Shown piece by piece: positions 45,729-59,600 of a DNA stretch of 64,000 nt (its first letter is position 1; every line of letters starts with the position of its first letter). The position numbers were made by a program, and so were the translations under genes. Source of the stretch: Anadara kagoshimensis. Its lineage: Eukaryota; Mollusca; Bivalvia; Arcoida; Arcidae. The notes below the pieces were generated by a model. The model was given only the letters and a program-made list of their open reading frames with translations, was not told where the DNA came from and ran no database searches. The stretch spans positions 26,521,416 to 26,585,415 of the forward strand of contig CM037870.1 of the NCBI GenBank assembly GCA_021292105.1. Reading direction: 5' to 3'.

Positions 45729-48700
45729 CTGGAATAAACAGAAAATAATTTGACAAAATAGTTAATCAGTGCTGATTTGTTGCATTAGTTTTGGCGCTAA
45801 AAATTCATTTCAATGACCAATTATCCAATTATGGTCATGAAGTTAATTCCTTAAAACAAAAACACGTACTCATTAATTTGGGTTATTTGAAATTCTATCT
45901 GTAGTTGTTATAGAATCTACATGGTTGTTTACAAATGAATCGTGCAAAATCTGCAAAACCTTACATTCTAACAATCTTCAATTTTCAATTACATTCTAAC
46001 AATCTTCAATAAATATTTGAAATCCAATGTATAGTTGGTCAAGTTTGAGCTGGCCGTTTGACCTTTAATTTGAGTATTCAAACGGATATATCCATTGTGT
46101 AATTAAAGGCTATATGAAGTTCATATATAAAGGTAGATGTTAGTTATAATGGGTAGAAGTCGTTAAACATTCTGCCGTATCTAAATTACAGTTTATTGGC
46201 TCTATCTAGTATTCAAATTAAAGGTCAAACGGCCAGGTCAAACTTGCCCAACTATAGAATAATAACATTTTCCATCAATAGCTAGAGATTTCTGTTGAGA
46301 TAAACTGATAATGATCATGATGATGTCAAATTTGTGAAAGTTGTTTATCTGTCCTTGCTACCTTAGATGAGAATCATTTCCTGAGCACTCGGTCTCACTT
46401 TTTCTTGGTGGAATTTCACGTGGTTAACTCAATATGCCAGCTTTAATGTTTATCCACCATGCTTTGGGATTGCAGTTTGGACTTGGAATGGTATGTTTGT
46501 TTTGGTTGCATTTTCTGTTTCAGTTTTAATCAGACCGAGCATAATAATTAACTTTCATAAGAATATCCGGGCATTTATTGACGTTTATATCTTATAAGCT
46601 TAAAAATGTCTCACTTCAAAAGAAAATTTTAGTACAATGACCCTCAAATACTTATTGAGTGATTATAATATTTGAATCAATATAACAAGACTAAAACGAC
46701 AACTAAATAGTAATTACACATTATACCAGTTTTAATTTTATAGCACTAGACGGCCGTTTCCAAATACAATTCATCATCAGTAGTACTTGTACCAAAATTG
46801 AGAAACAATTTTTTTTAAATTTGGTATTGGAGTATTAAAAAATTGGATATTTTGCACACTGAACAATTCGTGTAGCTGCCATAACAAAAAAAATGAATTT
46901 CATTTCTTATAATTCAATTTTTAGAAATTTTTCAACAACAAACCAACATATCAAACAATATAGCCGTAACAAGTAAAAAATAATATCGCTATGGCGTAGG
47001 AATTCAAATGTCTCTGCGCGTCCGTCCATCATAAGATGACGTCACTGAGAGCCAATCCATTCATGCGAAAGTATAGAAAAAATGAAAAAGTTTAGAACAA
47101 AGAGGAATTGAATTCTTACCTAGCAGAACAAAAACAGACAAAGCAGCTCTGAAGTTCATCATTGCTATTTTCCTTTCTGACTGATTAGATTGTATCTTGG
47201 GTCTTGTCAAAAGGTGATACAACACGATTATAAAAACTATGATATTAGCTAAAATAATCATCCCAACAGGAATAGCAAACGCATAGTAAAATGCAGTAAG
47301 GGACATCCAACAACTGAAAAGAAGAAATTGAAAACTTAAAGTAACAAATAAAGAATTATTTATATCATATATTGTTTTACTGCAAGATTTAATAAAGTAT
47401 AAAGTCATTGTGATCTTGAATCTTCCTGTGTTACTTTATTAGAATGTCTGGCGATAATAATTACCGATAATTAACCAATATATATATATGTAATATTATT
47501 TTTTACCTGCAAGATTTAATAAAGTATAAAGTCATTGTGATGTCTTGAATCTTCCTGTGTTACAATATTAGAATGTCTGGCGATAATAAATTCCGATAAT
47601 TATTCAATAAATAGAATTTTTATAGAAATGTGTTAAGGTGATACATCTTTTTATATTTTAGGTTGAACAAATGAATCTTTAACATGAATGAATAAATCAT
47701 TTTCAAAAATTTCTTTGAAAAACGATCTTTAAAAGATTTTACATGAAATTGAACATGTGGAGGGCACGGGATGAATATCTAACTGTAGTGTACTTACTAG
47801 CCATTTCCTCCCCAATAAAGGTGTCTATTAACGGCCAATATAATGATAACAGGTACCAGTGGAATTCCTACAGATAACACAACAAAGCATTATGGAATAA
47901 CAATAAAAGATTGTATAGTAAATAAAGTATATATTCCCGTAGCTAGCTTACAAGGTTGTTCATGATAATCGCTTTACCAATTATGCCACAATTCATATTT
48001 TCAGATGTTTAAACCCAATGCCAGTGTTGTGGTAGGCATGTCACGAAAGCCCATTGCCAGCATCTAATAATTCCAAAGTAAAAATGTATAATGACAACTC
48101 GGTATAAGTGAAATGAAACCATGATTAACTGAGAATGAAGCCAGATTTATTCGCTCATTTTTAAAAAGGTCAGAAATACTTTCATCAGTACGGTATGTGT
48201 TTGTATGTTGTTGTAGTCGCATATATTTCGTTTATATTAAGCTCAATACTTTTATTAGGTCCCCCCCACACACATACACACACTAAGCTAAGCTAAACTT
48301 ACATTGGGTTATATATATAATGCATCTTTCTTGTTTAACTCAGAATACTTTCATGAGAATGGTATTGGTTGGTTTGTTTTTATGCTTTTATATTTTTATA
48401 TTAACCTCGGAATATTTTTATTTTCATTAGGTAGTCAAATATTTCTTACCCCAAGCTGGTAGAACGGCTTTAAATATAAATCTTGGAATGTATGTCCCAA
48501 GTACTTTAACAAATCGTAAGTACTGAAGTATTCCTTCAATAAGCATCCACATAAACGACACCAGTATAAAATAATGAAGAAGTGCGGCTACAACGATGCA
48601 CCCTGCATAACTCTCAGTGCGTTCAACTCCTGCTAAGAAGATTATCCAAGAGAATAACATGGACAAAGCTAGGTTGAACAATGTCTGTTGTGATCTTCCT

Positions 48701-50583
48701 TTTCTCAGTTGTCTGTAATTAAATAAAAAGTTTAGTCTCTGTATCCCAAATTACCAGGTTATATATGACGCCCCCTTATTCAATGTTCCTTTCATTCCCA
48801 ATTTTGATTACACGGATTTTGATTAGGCGGATGTACCTATCTGAATATGGGGTGTCTATCCTTCCGGAGCATCCTGCCTTACTGATTAACTTGTTTTGGC
48901 AGTCTCAATGGGGTTGTTTTTGCTTTGGGACTGTGGTTTGGACATGGATTAGTATGTTTGTTATTTATTAGGAACGTCTGATTAACTTGTTTTGGCAGTC
49001 TCAATGGGTTTTTTTGCTTTGGGATTGTGGTTTGGACATGGATTAGTATGTTTGTTATTTATTAGGAACATCTGATTAACTTGTTTTGGCAGTCTCAATG
49101 GGTTTTTTTTTTTTGCTTTGGGATTGTGGTTTGGACATGGATTAGTATGTTTGTTATTTATTAGAACATATCAATGTTTTGATCTAATATATGGTGTATC
49201 TATCAATATATGATGAGCTGAGCACATGTTGAAAATCGAACAAAATGTAACCTCATGCTGTTTAAAAGTGAATTGAACAGAAAAAGAGTCTTGTAAAAAA
49301 TATATCAATGTTATCAAACTTTAGTGTTCTTTTCAATATTTAACTTGCTTTATAAGAACGGCTATAGAGCGCCTAGTTATTCGCTATTTAACACTTTGAC
49401 ATGATAAAGACTTCATGGTTATCAACTTAACCAACATAATTGATTCAGATAATACGCTGCGGTTTCATAGTTATCGACTAAACTAACATGATGGAAACAG
49501 AGAAAGTACGCTATGGTTTGATGTATAGCCGTGATTCTGGACATCCAGTCTCATTCAGATTCTTCTTATTTAATCAATTACTATAAAATATTCAATGAAG
49601 AACATCCATTTTGGAAAATTTTGATTTCTTCAGCTTTAATATTTGTGCTGTATATCTGTTGTAGCTTACACAAGATTATAACAAAAATTTGTTTGAAAAA
49701 AGAATAGAGAATTACAGCAATTAATTTTCATATTCTCTTTACATTAAACAATTAAAGTGGCTTTATTTGTTTTAGTCAACCAGTTAACAAAAGCACTAGG
49801 TAACAAACCACACTCCCAACCGCTTTTCGTCGAATCTATTTTAGACAGAACTTATTGTGAGATACGTGACAGTTTGCTTGCAAGAGACGATTTTCTTCGG
49901 TTTGTACCGTTCCTTCCATCACACCAGATATGACTAAAGGAATCGTTCCCTTGGCAACAAAATTAAACGCATTTTTACGTGACATATTCCAAATGTACCA
50001 AATGAACTTTCTAAATTAAATATTAATGAAAGAAAAAACATCGATCCCTGTTAAAATCCCAATCCCAATAGTAAAGAAATCTAATACAAAAATACTAATC
50101 CAGGTAAAGCCTTTGAAACTGGCACATTACGTTAAACACGTGAAGGGATGCTCCTAAAGGGCAAGTAACTTGTCTAGATAACTATAGTTACATTGTCTAG
50201 ATAACTAAAGTTACATTTTGTGAATTCAAAATATAAAATGAAAGAAACATAGAACTATGCGACGTCAAATATACCAGTTATAATATTAGATAGATTCAAC
50301 AACATATGGTTCTTGTTGTTAATCCATAATACACTAACATAAATTGTGCCAAAAGTTTGTTGGCATCAATGTGTCATTGTTTTACGATCATATTTTATTT
50401 AAAAGAAAATTTGTTTTCTTATTTCATGAGAATAAAAACACATTTAGAATCCTGCATTACTATGTTAAATATAGCCAACATGTGTACCTAAAATCTAAAG
50501 TATTGCCTATATGGTTTTATAATCATCAACTTTTACAATTCAGAGTTAAATTTTCGATTACAAATATCTTACGTTGATATTCT

Positions 50584-50623
<40 letters not shown>

Positions 50624-53600
50624 CTGAAAAGTATGAAGGTAAATGCTTGTTTCCCGCAATGAAATTTCGATGAAAATGGCGTTTGCATAAAAACAAAAGA
50701 AAATACATGTACACAACCGAAAGTTTCACAGGAGTAGGGGGCCCTGATATAATTATTATAAGCCAACACTTGCCTGAACCATATAAAAGTCAGCACCGTA
50801 AATAACAACCCAGCTATAGAAAGACTTAATCCAATTATTGTTATAATAGTAAGAGCAGTCTTATGTTCAGGTGGTAATGGAGTTCCTTCAAAATCCTGAA
50901 AAAAAAAACCAATATATAACTAAAAAGAATAGTTTAGGCAAACACCATTGACCTGTCCGCTTGATCTTTTATTAGTAATATTCTAATGGAAGAATCCATT
51001 GAACAGGCAATATTAGGATTCGCAGTTAATACATGAACTGTGTTCGTGATTAGTGTTTCTCATTATGTAGACGATATAAACATATGCGCTCCCTATATAT
51101 AAATATACTCGTTCATAATAAATATTTAAATCAAAGGTCATTCGTATAGGTCAATGTTGTTTGCCTATACTATGGCAACAATATATTTGGCTAAAGTTGC
51201 GTCATATTATCTTTTTTTGGTTCTGATATGCGTTGACCAATAAAATTTTGTGATGCCTATAATTTTAAGGTGCTGGGATTAAAAATAAAGAATTTAGAAT
51301 TTCATAATACAAAACGTGCACTTGGCAACAACAAACATAACCAAGAACATGAAAAAGTATGTTTATTGTAAGAAACCGTCAAAAAGGCAGGATAAACACA
51401 TTGTGACTGCTGCTTATAAATCTCCCGACTTTGAACGGACAACAAAGCTAATGCCATGTAGTTAAAGCACTATTAGAGAGCCATAACCATCAAACACCGT
51501 GCATATGTTCCGTAAATAAGAAAAGTCAATATTGAGTAAACAAGTGTCAGATAAATTAAGTGTCTTGGTGATAATTAGTCATTTAAAGTAAACAACCCTG
51601 TATGTTTAACATAGTTTAAAACAAGTACAGTTTCTAGTTTGTTCTAGAAGAAATCCTTCTTTAGCCTAAAATAATTTTTCTTCCCCTATCTAGTGCCATT
51701 GTCTGGATGAACATAAATAAGCAAAGTCATTATTGAATAAACAACGTGACATTTACATTGTCAGATGAACGTAATGTGTAGGGGTGATAATAAGTCATTC
51801 AAAGTAAACAACTCCATTGGTTCAACTTAGTTCAAAACAATAGAGCTTCTAGTTCGTTCTAGAAGAAATCCTTTAGTCTAAAATCATTTTTCCAACCCCT
51901 ATCTCGTGCCATTGTATCTGGATAAACATAAATAAGCAAAGTCATTATTGGATAAACAACGTGATATTTAAAGTGTCAGATGAACGTAATGTGTAGGGGT
52001 GATAATAAGTCATTCAAAGTAAACAACCCTGTGCGTTTAACACAGTTCAAAACTAGTTTCTATTTTGTTCTAGAAGGAATACTTCTTTAGTTTAAACTCA
52101 TGTTTTCCAACCCCTATCTTGCGCCATTGTATCTGGATGAACATAAATAAGCAAAGTCAGTATTGAATAAACAACGTGATATTTAAAGTGTCAGATGAAC
52201 GTAATGTGTAGGGGTGATAATAAGTCATTAAAAGTAAACAACCCAGTGCGTTTAATATAGTTCAAAACAAGTAAAGTTGTAAGTTCGTTCTAGAACAAAT
52301 CCTTCCTTAGCTTAAACCCCTGACTCACACCATTGTATCTGGATGAACATAAATATCATATAGCAAAGTCATTATTGAATAAACAACGTGATATTTAAAG
52401 TGTCAGATAAATGTTGTGTGTAGGGTGATAATTAAGTCAAAACAAGTAAACAACCCAGCGGGTTTAATATAGTTCAAAACAAGTGAAGATGTAAGTTCGT
52501 TCTAGAACAAATCCTTCCTTAGCTTAAACCCCTGTCTCACGCCATTGTATCTGGATGAACATAAATAAGCAAAGTCAGTATTGAATAAACAACGTGATAT
52601 TTAAAGTGTCAGATCAATGTTAAATAGGGGTGATAATAAGTTATTCAAAGTCAACAACCCTGTCTGTCTGATAGAGTTCAAAACAAGTAAAGTTTGTTCT
52701 AGAACAAATCCTTCCTTAGCTTAAACTCATTTTACTACTCCTATCTTGTATCATTGTATCTGGAGTAATGAGTAATGGTGTTTTATGATCCAGTCAAAAA
52801 TATTTCACTTATATCGAGACGTAGCCATTTATAAGCGTAGGTGCAGAAATTTTGCCTGTGCGTTGCGCTGATGGCATTATACAGCAGGGTTCTTTATCGT
52901 GCCAAGCCTACCGTGACACAGGACCTCGTTTATTTTAAGTTCCCATCCAAAAGAACGAACCGTGACTCTCATTTCATAATTCCGAGTGCTTGGCCAAAAA
53001 AACAGTCACTACCCACTTTCAAGTCTTGGGTCAGACCCGGTCGGGGATCAAACCCACGACCTTCCTACTTACGGAGCGAGCACTCTACCACCTGAACTAC
53101 CGCAGTTGTTTCTGGATGAACACAAATAAGCAAAGTCATTATTTAATAAACAACGTGATATTTAAAGTGTCAGATGAATGTTGTGTGTAGGGGTGATAAT
53201 TAATCATACAAAGTAAATAACCCTGTGTGTTTAATATGGTTTAAAACAAGTACAGTTTCTTGTTCGTTCTAGAAAAATATCCTTCTTTAGCCTAAACTCA
53301 TTTTTCATACTCCTTTCTTGTGTCATTGTAGTTTGATTAGATGCATTAATATGTATGGTAATATTAATTAATGTGATTATAACTATACCTGATTTAAATT
53401 TGCAGTAATCTATGGCCGTTTCGGAATAAAATTCCTCATCAGTAGTGCTCAGATCAATTTCGTGGACAATAAACAAAAGGGGCGAAGTATTATAATTTAT
53501 ATTTTTGAGTTTGGCCGACTGGACTTTAAGCTCAAAGCAAGTTCTTATATCATTTTTGTCTGTTCTGAAAAAGTCGGAGAAATCGACTGACATTTTGCAG

Positions 53601-56600
53601 GAAAACCGACAAAATTTCATACATCGGTACTAAAAACCTGTCCTGAATGGGATAAGGACACATGTGTTTCAGGACACGCGTTCACAAGGTCAACAAGGAA
53701 TTTGCCAAACAGGTAAAGACAAACTTTATTGCTCTGTCCACTTGACCTTTTATTAGGAATATTCATATAGGATGATCCACCCAGTAAATAAACAGTGATA
53801 AGATTCAAGTTCATGCATACTCATTCCACATGCTTACTCTATAGAGTGTTATCACACTTGATGCAGTAGAACCAATGACCACCTGAGTTCCCTCCATGAT
53901 AAATATTTAAATTAAAGGTAAATTGGACAGGTCAATGTTGTTTACCTATAGCACTGGACACTATTGCTTATGTTTAGGTTATGAGTGAGTGAGTAATGGT
54001 GTTTAACGTCCCAGTCAAGAATATTTCACTTATATCAAGACGTCGCCAGCTATAGGAGAAGGTGCAGAAATTTTGCCTGTGCATTGCGCTGACGGCATTT
54101 TACAGCAGGGTTCTTTATCGTACCAAGCCTACCAAGACACGGGACCTCGATTATTTTAAGTTCCCATCCGAAAGAACCGTGACTTTTATTTCGTAATGCC
54201 GAGTGCTTGGCGAAAGAACAGTCACTACCCACTTTTCAATCTTGGGTCAGACGCGGCCGGGTTTCGAACCCACGACCTCCCACTTACATGTTTAGGTTAT
54301 GAATTAATGAAAAATTAATGTACTTTGTATTACCAAGCTATATAACTCATTTGGCTTAACATTAACCTCGTATATTCCTACAAAATAATATACATTACCA
54401 GTAAGATAGCGAAGTTCGTCAAATGGTTACAGACACATATATATCTTCCCGATTTTATTTCTTCCAAGGAACATCCATCCGTCGCCCAGCCCCCTGAAGT
54501 ATCATATATGGTATAATTCCAGTATCCACAACTTAATTTATCCATATCCTGTATATAAACATAAATCATTTAGGTTCTGCTCAGAAAATAATAATAAAAA
54601 AGAATAGAAAAAATAAGGTTCTGCTAAGGAAAAAATAAAATAAAAAACAACGAACCAATCCATGTATAATAGAATGTCTTTGGCAATGTAAATTAATATC
54701 TGCAATATTTGCAATAATGGATTATGATATAGATGTTATTTCACTTCGAAAATATTGAATAAGCGTTACAGAACAACGCGTCATATCTCAGTTATACAAC
54801 TTATACGTTTGCGAATATTCTAAAAATTTGAGAAGTGCAAAAATATTAAAATTCAAATACGTGTCCAGTGTTAACATCAGTAATAAAAATAAACTAGTAT
54901 TTTTTTTTTTGATAAATCCGCTCCAACAGAAAATCTGTATAAATTTAATAAAAAAAACCAGTCAAGAACATGAAAGCAAGTATTACAGCTTGTCCAAATT
55001 CAATGACAAATAGAAATGACATTGGCGATAGAGTCGTTATCAAAACAAACACACTGGTCCAAATTATTTATTTACAACATAATAATGAAGAGACATATAC
55101 ATACCTGTTGTGTCACATTTATAGGTTTAAAGACTGTCGTGACCAGTTTGGTTTCGAACTGATGCACTGTCTGTCCATCTATAACCAACTGCGCAGCCAC
55201 TATCCTACTCTGTGCTGAGTATCTACGATTCCCTTTACGGGTATTGAAGAGTTTGGAAGTTGAATACACTTGCAAGACTAAACGCTTCGAACCGTTATCT
55301 GAAATACAGTGTAGAACTATGTGTAACGATATAGTAACAATGCATAAATCTTAGAGACTAGGAAATTTGTAATCATAAAATTCTCAAAACCTTAGTTATA
55401 TTTCCTCATGCAGTGTATTTCCTTAGCTGAATTTAGTAAAATTTATTCCTTATGGTATCTTTTGAATATCTTGGGAATATTTCACAATTTTGGTCACTCA
55501 TTTCGAAACGTCGTCAGCTAGATGCAATGGTGCAGAAATTTTGCCGATGTGTTGCGCTAATTGCATTATACAGCAGAATTCTTTGTCGCGCCACGTCTTC
55601 CATAAAACATGACTTCGTTTATTTTAAGTTCTTATCTGAAAAAACAATGATTTGCATTTCGTAATGCAGAGTGCTTCGCGTCTTTGGTCAGACCCGGTCG
55701 GGGTTTGAGCAACGATCTCCCGCTTACATTTTTTCATTTAAGGACAGGGCCGTTATTTGGATATATATTTCCCTCCTCACAATATGTTTTGCAATTATCA
55801 GAAGTCAGTTCATCATTGATTTAGACTTGTTTTGCCTCAAATGAAGCTATAATGGATATAATACATCAAAATAATAGAAACCAATACATGTATAATCCGT
55901 CGCTTACTTTTTTCATATATGGATTCTGGTAGAACTATAGCTGCATCTACTACTTCTGGGTTATAATCCGTTGTCTCTCTTAGTGTTATAAGTGAATCAT
56001 TTTGTAGATTAATGGAACCATCGGAATTGAGTTTAATTCCAACTACTGGATCATTCAAATCAACTACATCCCATATTTCTAGAGCCAAATTATTTCTCAA
56101 TGATCTGTACATGTTAGATGTGAGGTCCACTCGAGCAGCTATCTGTTCCACCGACTCGATAATTCTTAAATAAAAAAATGATAAAGGTCAATTTAAGTTT
56201 AAACATTTAAACATACGTTATCGAATAGGCCATGTCTCCTCACAGAACAAATCATTCTTTAAAAACATTTAGTAATTTGGACATGGAATGGTAAGTTTGT
56301 TTTTATTAACACAGTACCTTGCATGAAGTTTTTATTACACATAGTGATTCAAAATCGAGTGAAAGGAACATATAACTATATTATGTCAAATATATCAAGG
56401 GCAATCCTGGACAAAGAGAACAATACTGTGGTGACAGCTATAAACTTTTTCAAGGCCCTGATTAGGCTTACAATATCGCTGAGTGAACAATTTATTTGTA
56501 AGCAGCTCGCTTAGTCGTACAAAGTTCACGTAGTGAGAACAAGCTCTACCATAGCGTATTAATTGGGGAACAAAAACACCATAAACAGGAGAAGCAGGTA

Positions 56601-59600
56601 TATTGCTGCATAGAAAAGGAAAGTTTAAAATAGAAAAATTGAAATCATCACGTTTGTCATACAGTTTCAATTGTGACCTTTTTTGTTTTTGTTTGACTGA
56701 TGTGCAGTAAATGATAGTGAAACAGGCGTCTAAGAACGATACGCCGTGAAGATAATTACTATGAGACGTTAAAGTCATAATAAAATCTGTGTGGTATATA
56801 AATTCATTCCCAGTATATGTGTTTAATTTGGATGATACCTGTTTCCAGCACTTCCTCGATTTTGTGATTCCTCAAGTGTTTCTCTGTCTAAATCTAATAT
56901 GTTGTTCACAATATCTATCACGTTTTGAACAACCTAAAGTAAAAAACAACAATCGTATTGTTAACTACGATTTTAAAGGGTTTATGCAAGTGTTCAAAGA
57001 AAGAAGTTACTGCAAAAACAGCCTTCATTACAAATGCGTTATTTGAGAAAACATGTCTTTCATGTCGAAAACAATTGACTCATGTAGGATATTTTCATAA
57101 CATATAGATACTGGTATAAACATCTGAACCCAGTTGTTCGAAACTTTATTAGTTTAATCCATGATTAACAGAAATGTTAAACATCAACAATTATCAACAT
57201 CTCATTATCAAATTAATAGTTTTTGTAATAATATGATTTAATTTGATAATATTCAATCCATTTTCCCAAATTTTCAACTTCAATTTCACAACATACCAAA
57301 ACTTATGCAAATTTGAACTAATCAATTAATTAAACTGATGAAGCTTCGAACAACTGACTCCAGGATCCTGATAAAAGGGTATTATAAACCAAACACCTAA
57401 AACGTTTTTGAAAATGTAAATATAGTGAACTTTCAAGTATAGCCCATACTACTGTAGGAACCACTGTGACTGTGACAGTGAAATACTCTTTAAATCCATA
57501 GAAAATCAAATAAATTTGAATAAAATCGATATTTTGCACTTACTTGTACCAAGTCGTAACAGGAAATCTGTATGCGCATCCGCGATTAGCCCAAAATATA
57601 TCTGCATAGGGAAAACGTGGTGCTATGGGGATTTAACATGTTGAAAAACCATGCAAATGGCGGCTTCTGTTGCGCATATGACGTTAAACGTCACCAAGGA
57701 CATCACTTCCGGTGTAAACATCGTCATTTTCGCATGTGTAAAATCCCCATACCGCCAACATTTTTACAGACATACTTTATGACAATCGCGGATGCGCATA
57801 CGGATTTCCTATTACGACTAAGTACAACTAAGTGAAAAATATCAAACTTTATTCAAATTTATTTGATTTTCTATGGATTTAATGAATATTTCACTGCCAC
57901 AGTCAGTGGTTCCTACAGTAGTGTAAATAAACACCTACAACTTTTTGAAAATGTTAATACAGTCCAACTTGCCTTAGAGGCCACCTCTATATAAGAGTCA
58001 TCTGCTTTTTGAGGCCAGTAGAACTATATCCAAATTGTTCTTTACTTATATTTTTAACCTGCCGATAAAAGTCACTTTTACTGGTTTCCTTGTGTGGCCT
58101 TTATAGACAGGTTTGACTGTATAGTGAACTTTTAAAATAGTTGTATAGCAAGCAGGAAGTTCCAAGCTATGGGGTATTTGGTATTTATTAAAACTAAATA
58201 AACTTACCTTTTCTGTGATATTGTCGACATCAGTGGCAATATTTCGCAGGATTTCCGCAGTGTAGATGACATCTATGCTCGTAAGAACATTCCTAGGGTT
58301 TGTAAGGTTAACGGTATAGTCTGTCACATTTTCAACATTATCCGGTGTGACCACAATCTGATAGAATAAAAACGGATAGTTTCATTAAAATAGAATTAAA
58401 GCACGTACCTTATTATGATATAATGGCATGGTTTGGAAGACAAAATGCATATAATCCATATACATGTATAATTATACTTTGTTCACATCAACATCAACAG
58501 GTACCTAAGGTCATTTTCACTATTTCTATTACGTTTTTCATCTAAGCAAAACTCTCTCCAGAAAAAGGTGGCATACCTTAACCTTTCAGATCGCAATGCA
58601 AGTTCCTGTGTTTACTTTTGAGGACCGTGTCGTCCGCAATGCAGCATCGTAAAAAATTGTTTTCTCTGTATGTGTATATTGCACGTCTAGTATCTTGTGT
58701 CTTGGTTATATTGGTTATTTCGAAGTAATTTAAACACGAACATACTGGTCCATGTCCAAATCACAATTTCAAAGACAAAGGAAAAACGAATTAAGTTTAA
58801 CAGCCAAATTGCAATACATCCGGCAATCGACTATTACGTAAAAACGTCTTAAGAAAAGGAAGATACAAGCCTATTGATCGCACTTTTTAATATTAACATG
58901 GGTGGTAGCGAAGTTTTAAATGCGCGTAATGACGCTTAGGGGTTGACATGCGAAATGTGATACTTGCGAATTTAAAGTTATCTACAGTATTTAAATCTTA
59001 TCTTACCTCCGACAAATTTTTCAGAGTAGGAGTAATTGTTGTTCCAGATATATCTTGAAATTTACAAAGTGGGTTTATGGTGATATTCGTTAATACAGCT
59101 GCTGTGAAACCATTACCAGCACAGAACGCTGTAGCAAGGGGCTTTTTATCTGTAATATAAAACAAAAGATATAAAATAGGAATTAAAAGACCAATGCTTT
59201 TGTATGACAGGTGTAATAGCACGAAATAAAAGTACTTACATGTTCTATGATATTACATATTATACCAGTTTAATTTTACAGCACTTAACGACCGTTTCGG
59301 AATACAATTCCTCATCAGTAGTGCTTAGGCCAAAATTATGAAACTAAAATTGTTTTCAAAATGTTGAAAAGATACCCAAAGGACGAAATAAATTTTACCA
59401 AATTTTGCTAATTTGCATGAGGAAGTATACCTTAGTTTTGAGGAATTTCAAAATTTAGCTAACAGCAAATTTAGACAATAGTATTTTCCTGACAATAGTA
59501 CACAATTACAATTTCATTTCTCATTTCTGATTCGCTGTTAAGTGGCACTGCATTCCTTCCAGTGGCCCTGTGTCTATCACATAAGTAGTTTTTAAACACT

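Noticed and set aside
51500..53340. CRISPR-like array
   Set aside because: The 205-216 bp units are contiguous satellite monomers with no spacer pattern, in a eukaryotic intron.
53231..53620. 129-residue minus-strand open frame before the helix 1 exon
   Set aside because: It crosses a hammerhead repeat and satellite sequence and has no match to the receptor frame.
55490..55515. GAAACGTCGTC as a further hammerhead core
   Set aside because: No CTGANGA strand in range; it is the SINE tail sequence.
55452..55664. Cys-rich open frame reading MVQKFCRCVALIALY
   Set aside because: A recurrent frame of the SINE body, also seen at 52841-53095.
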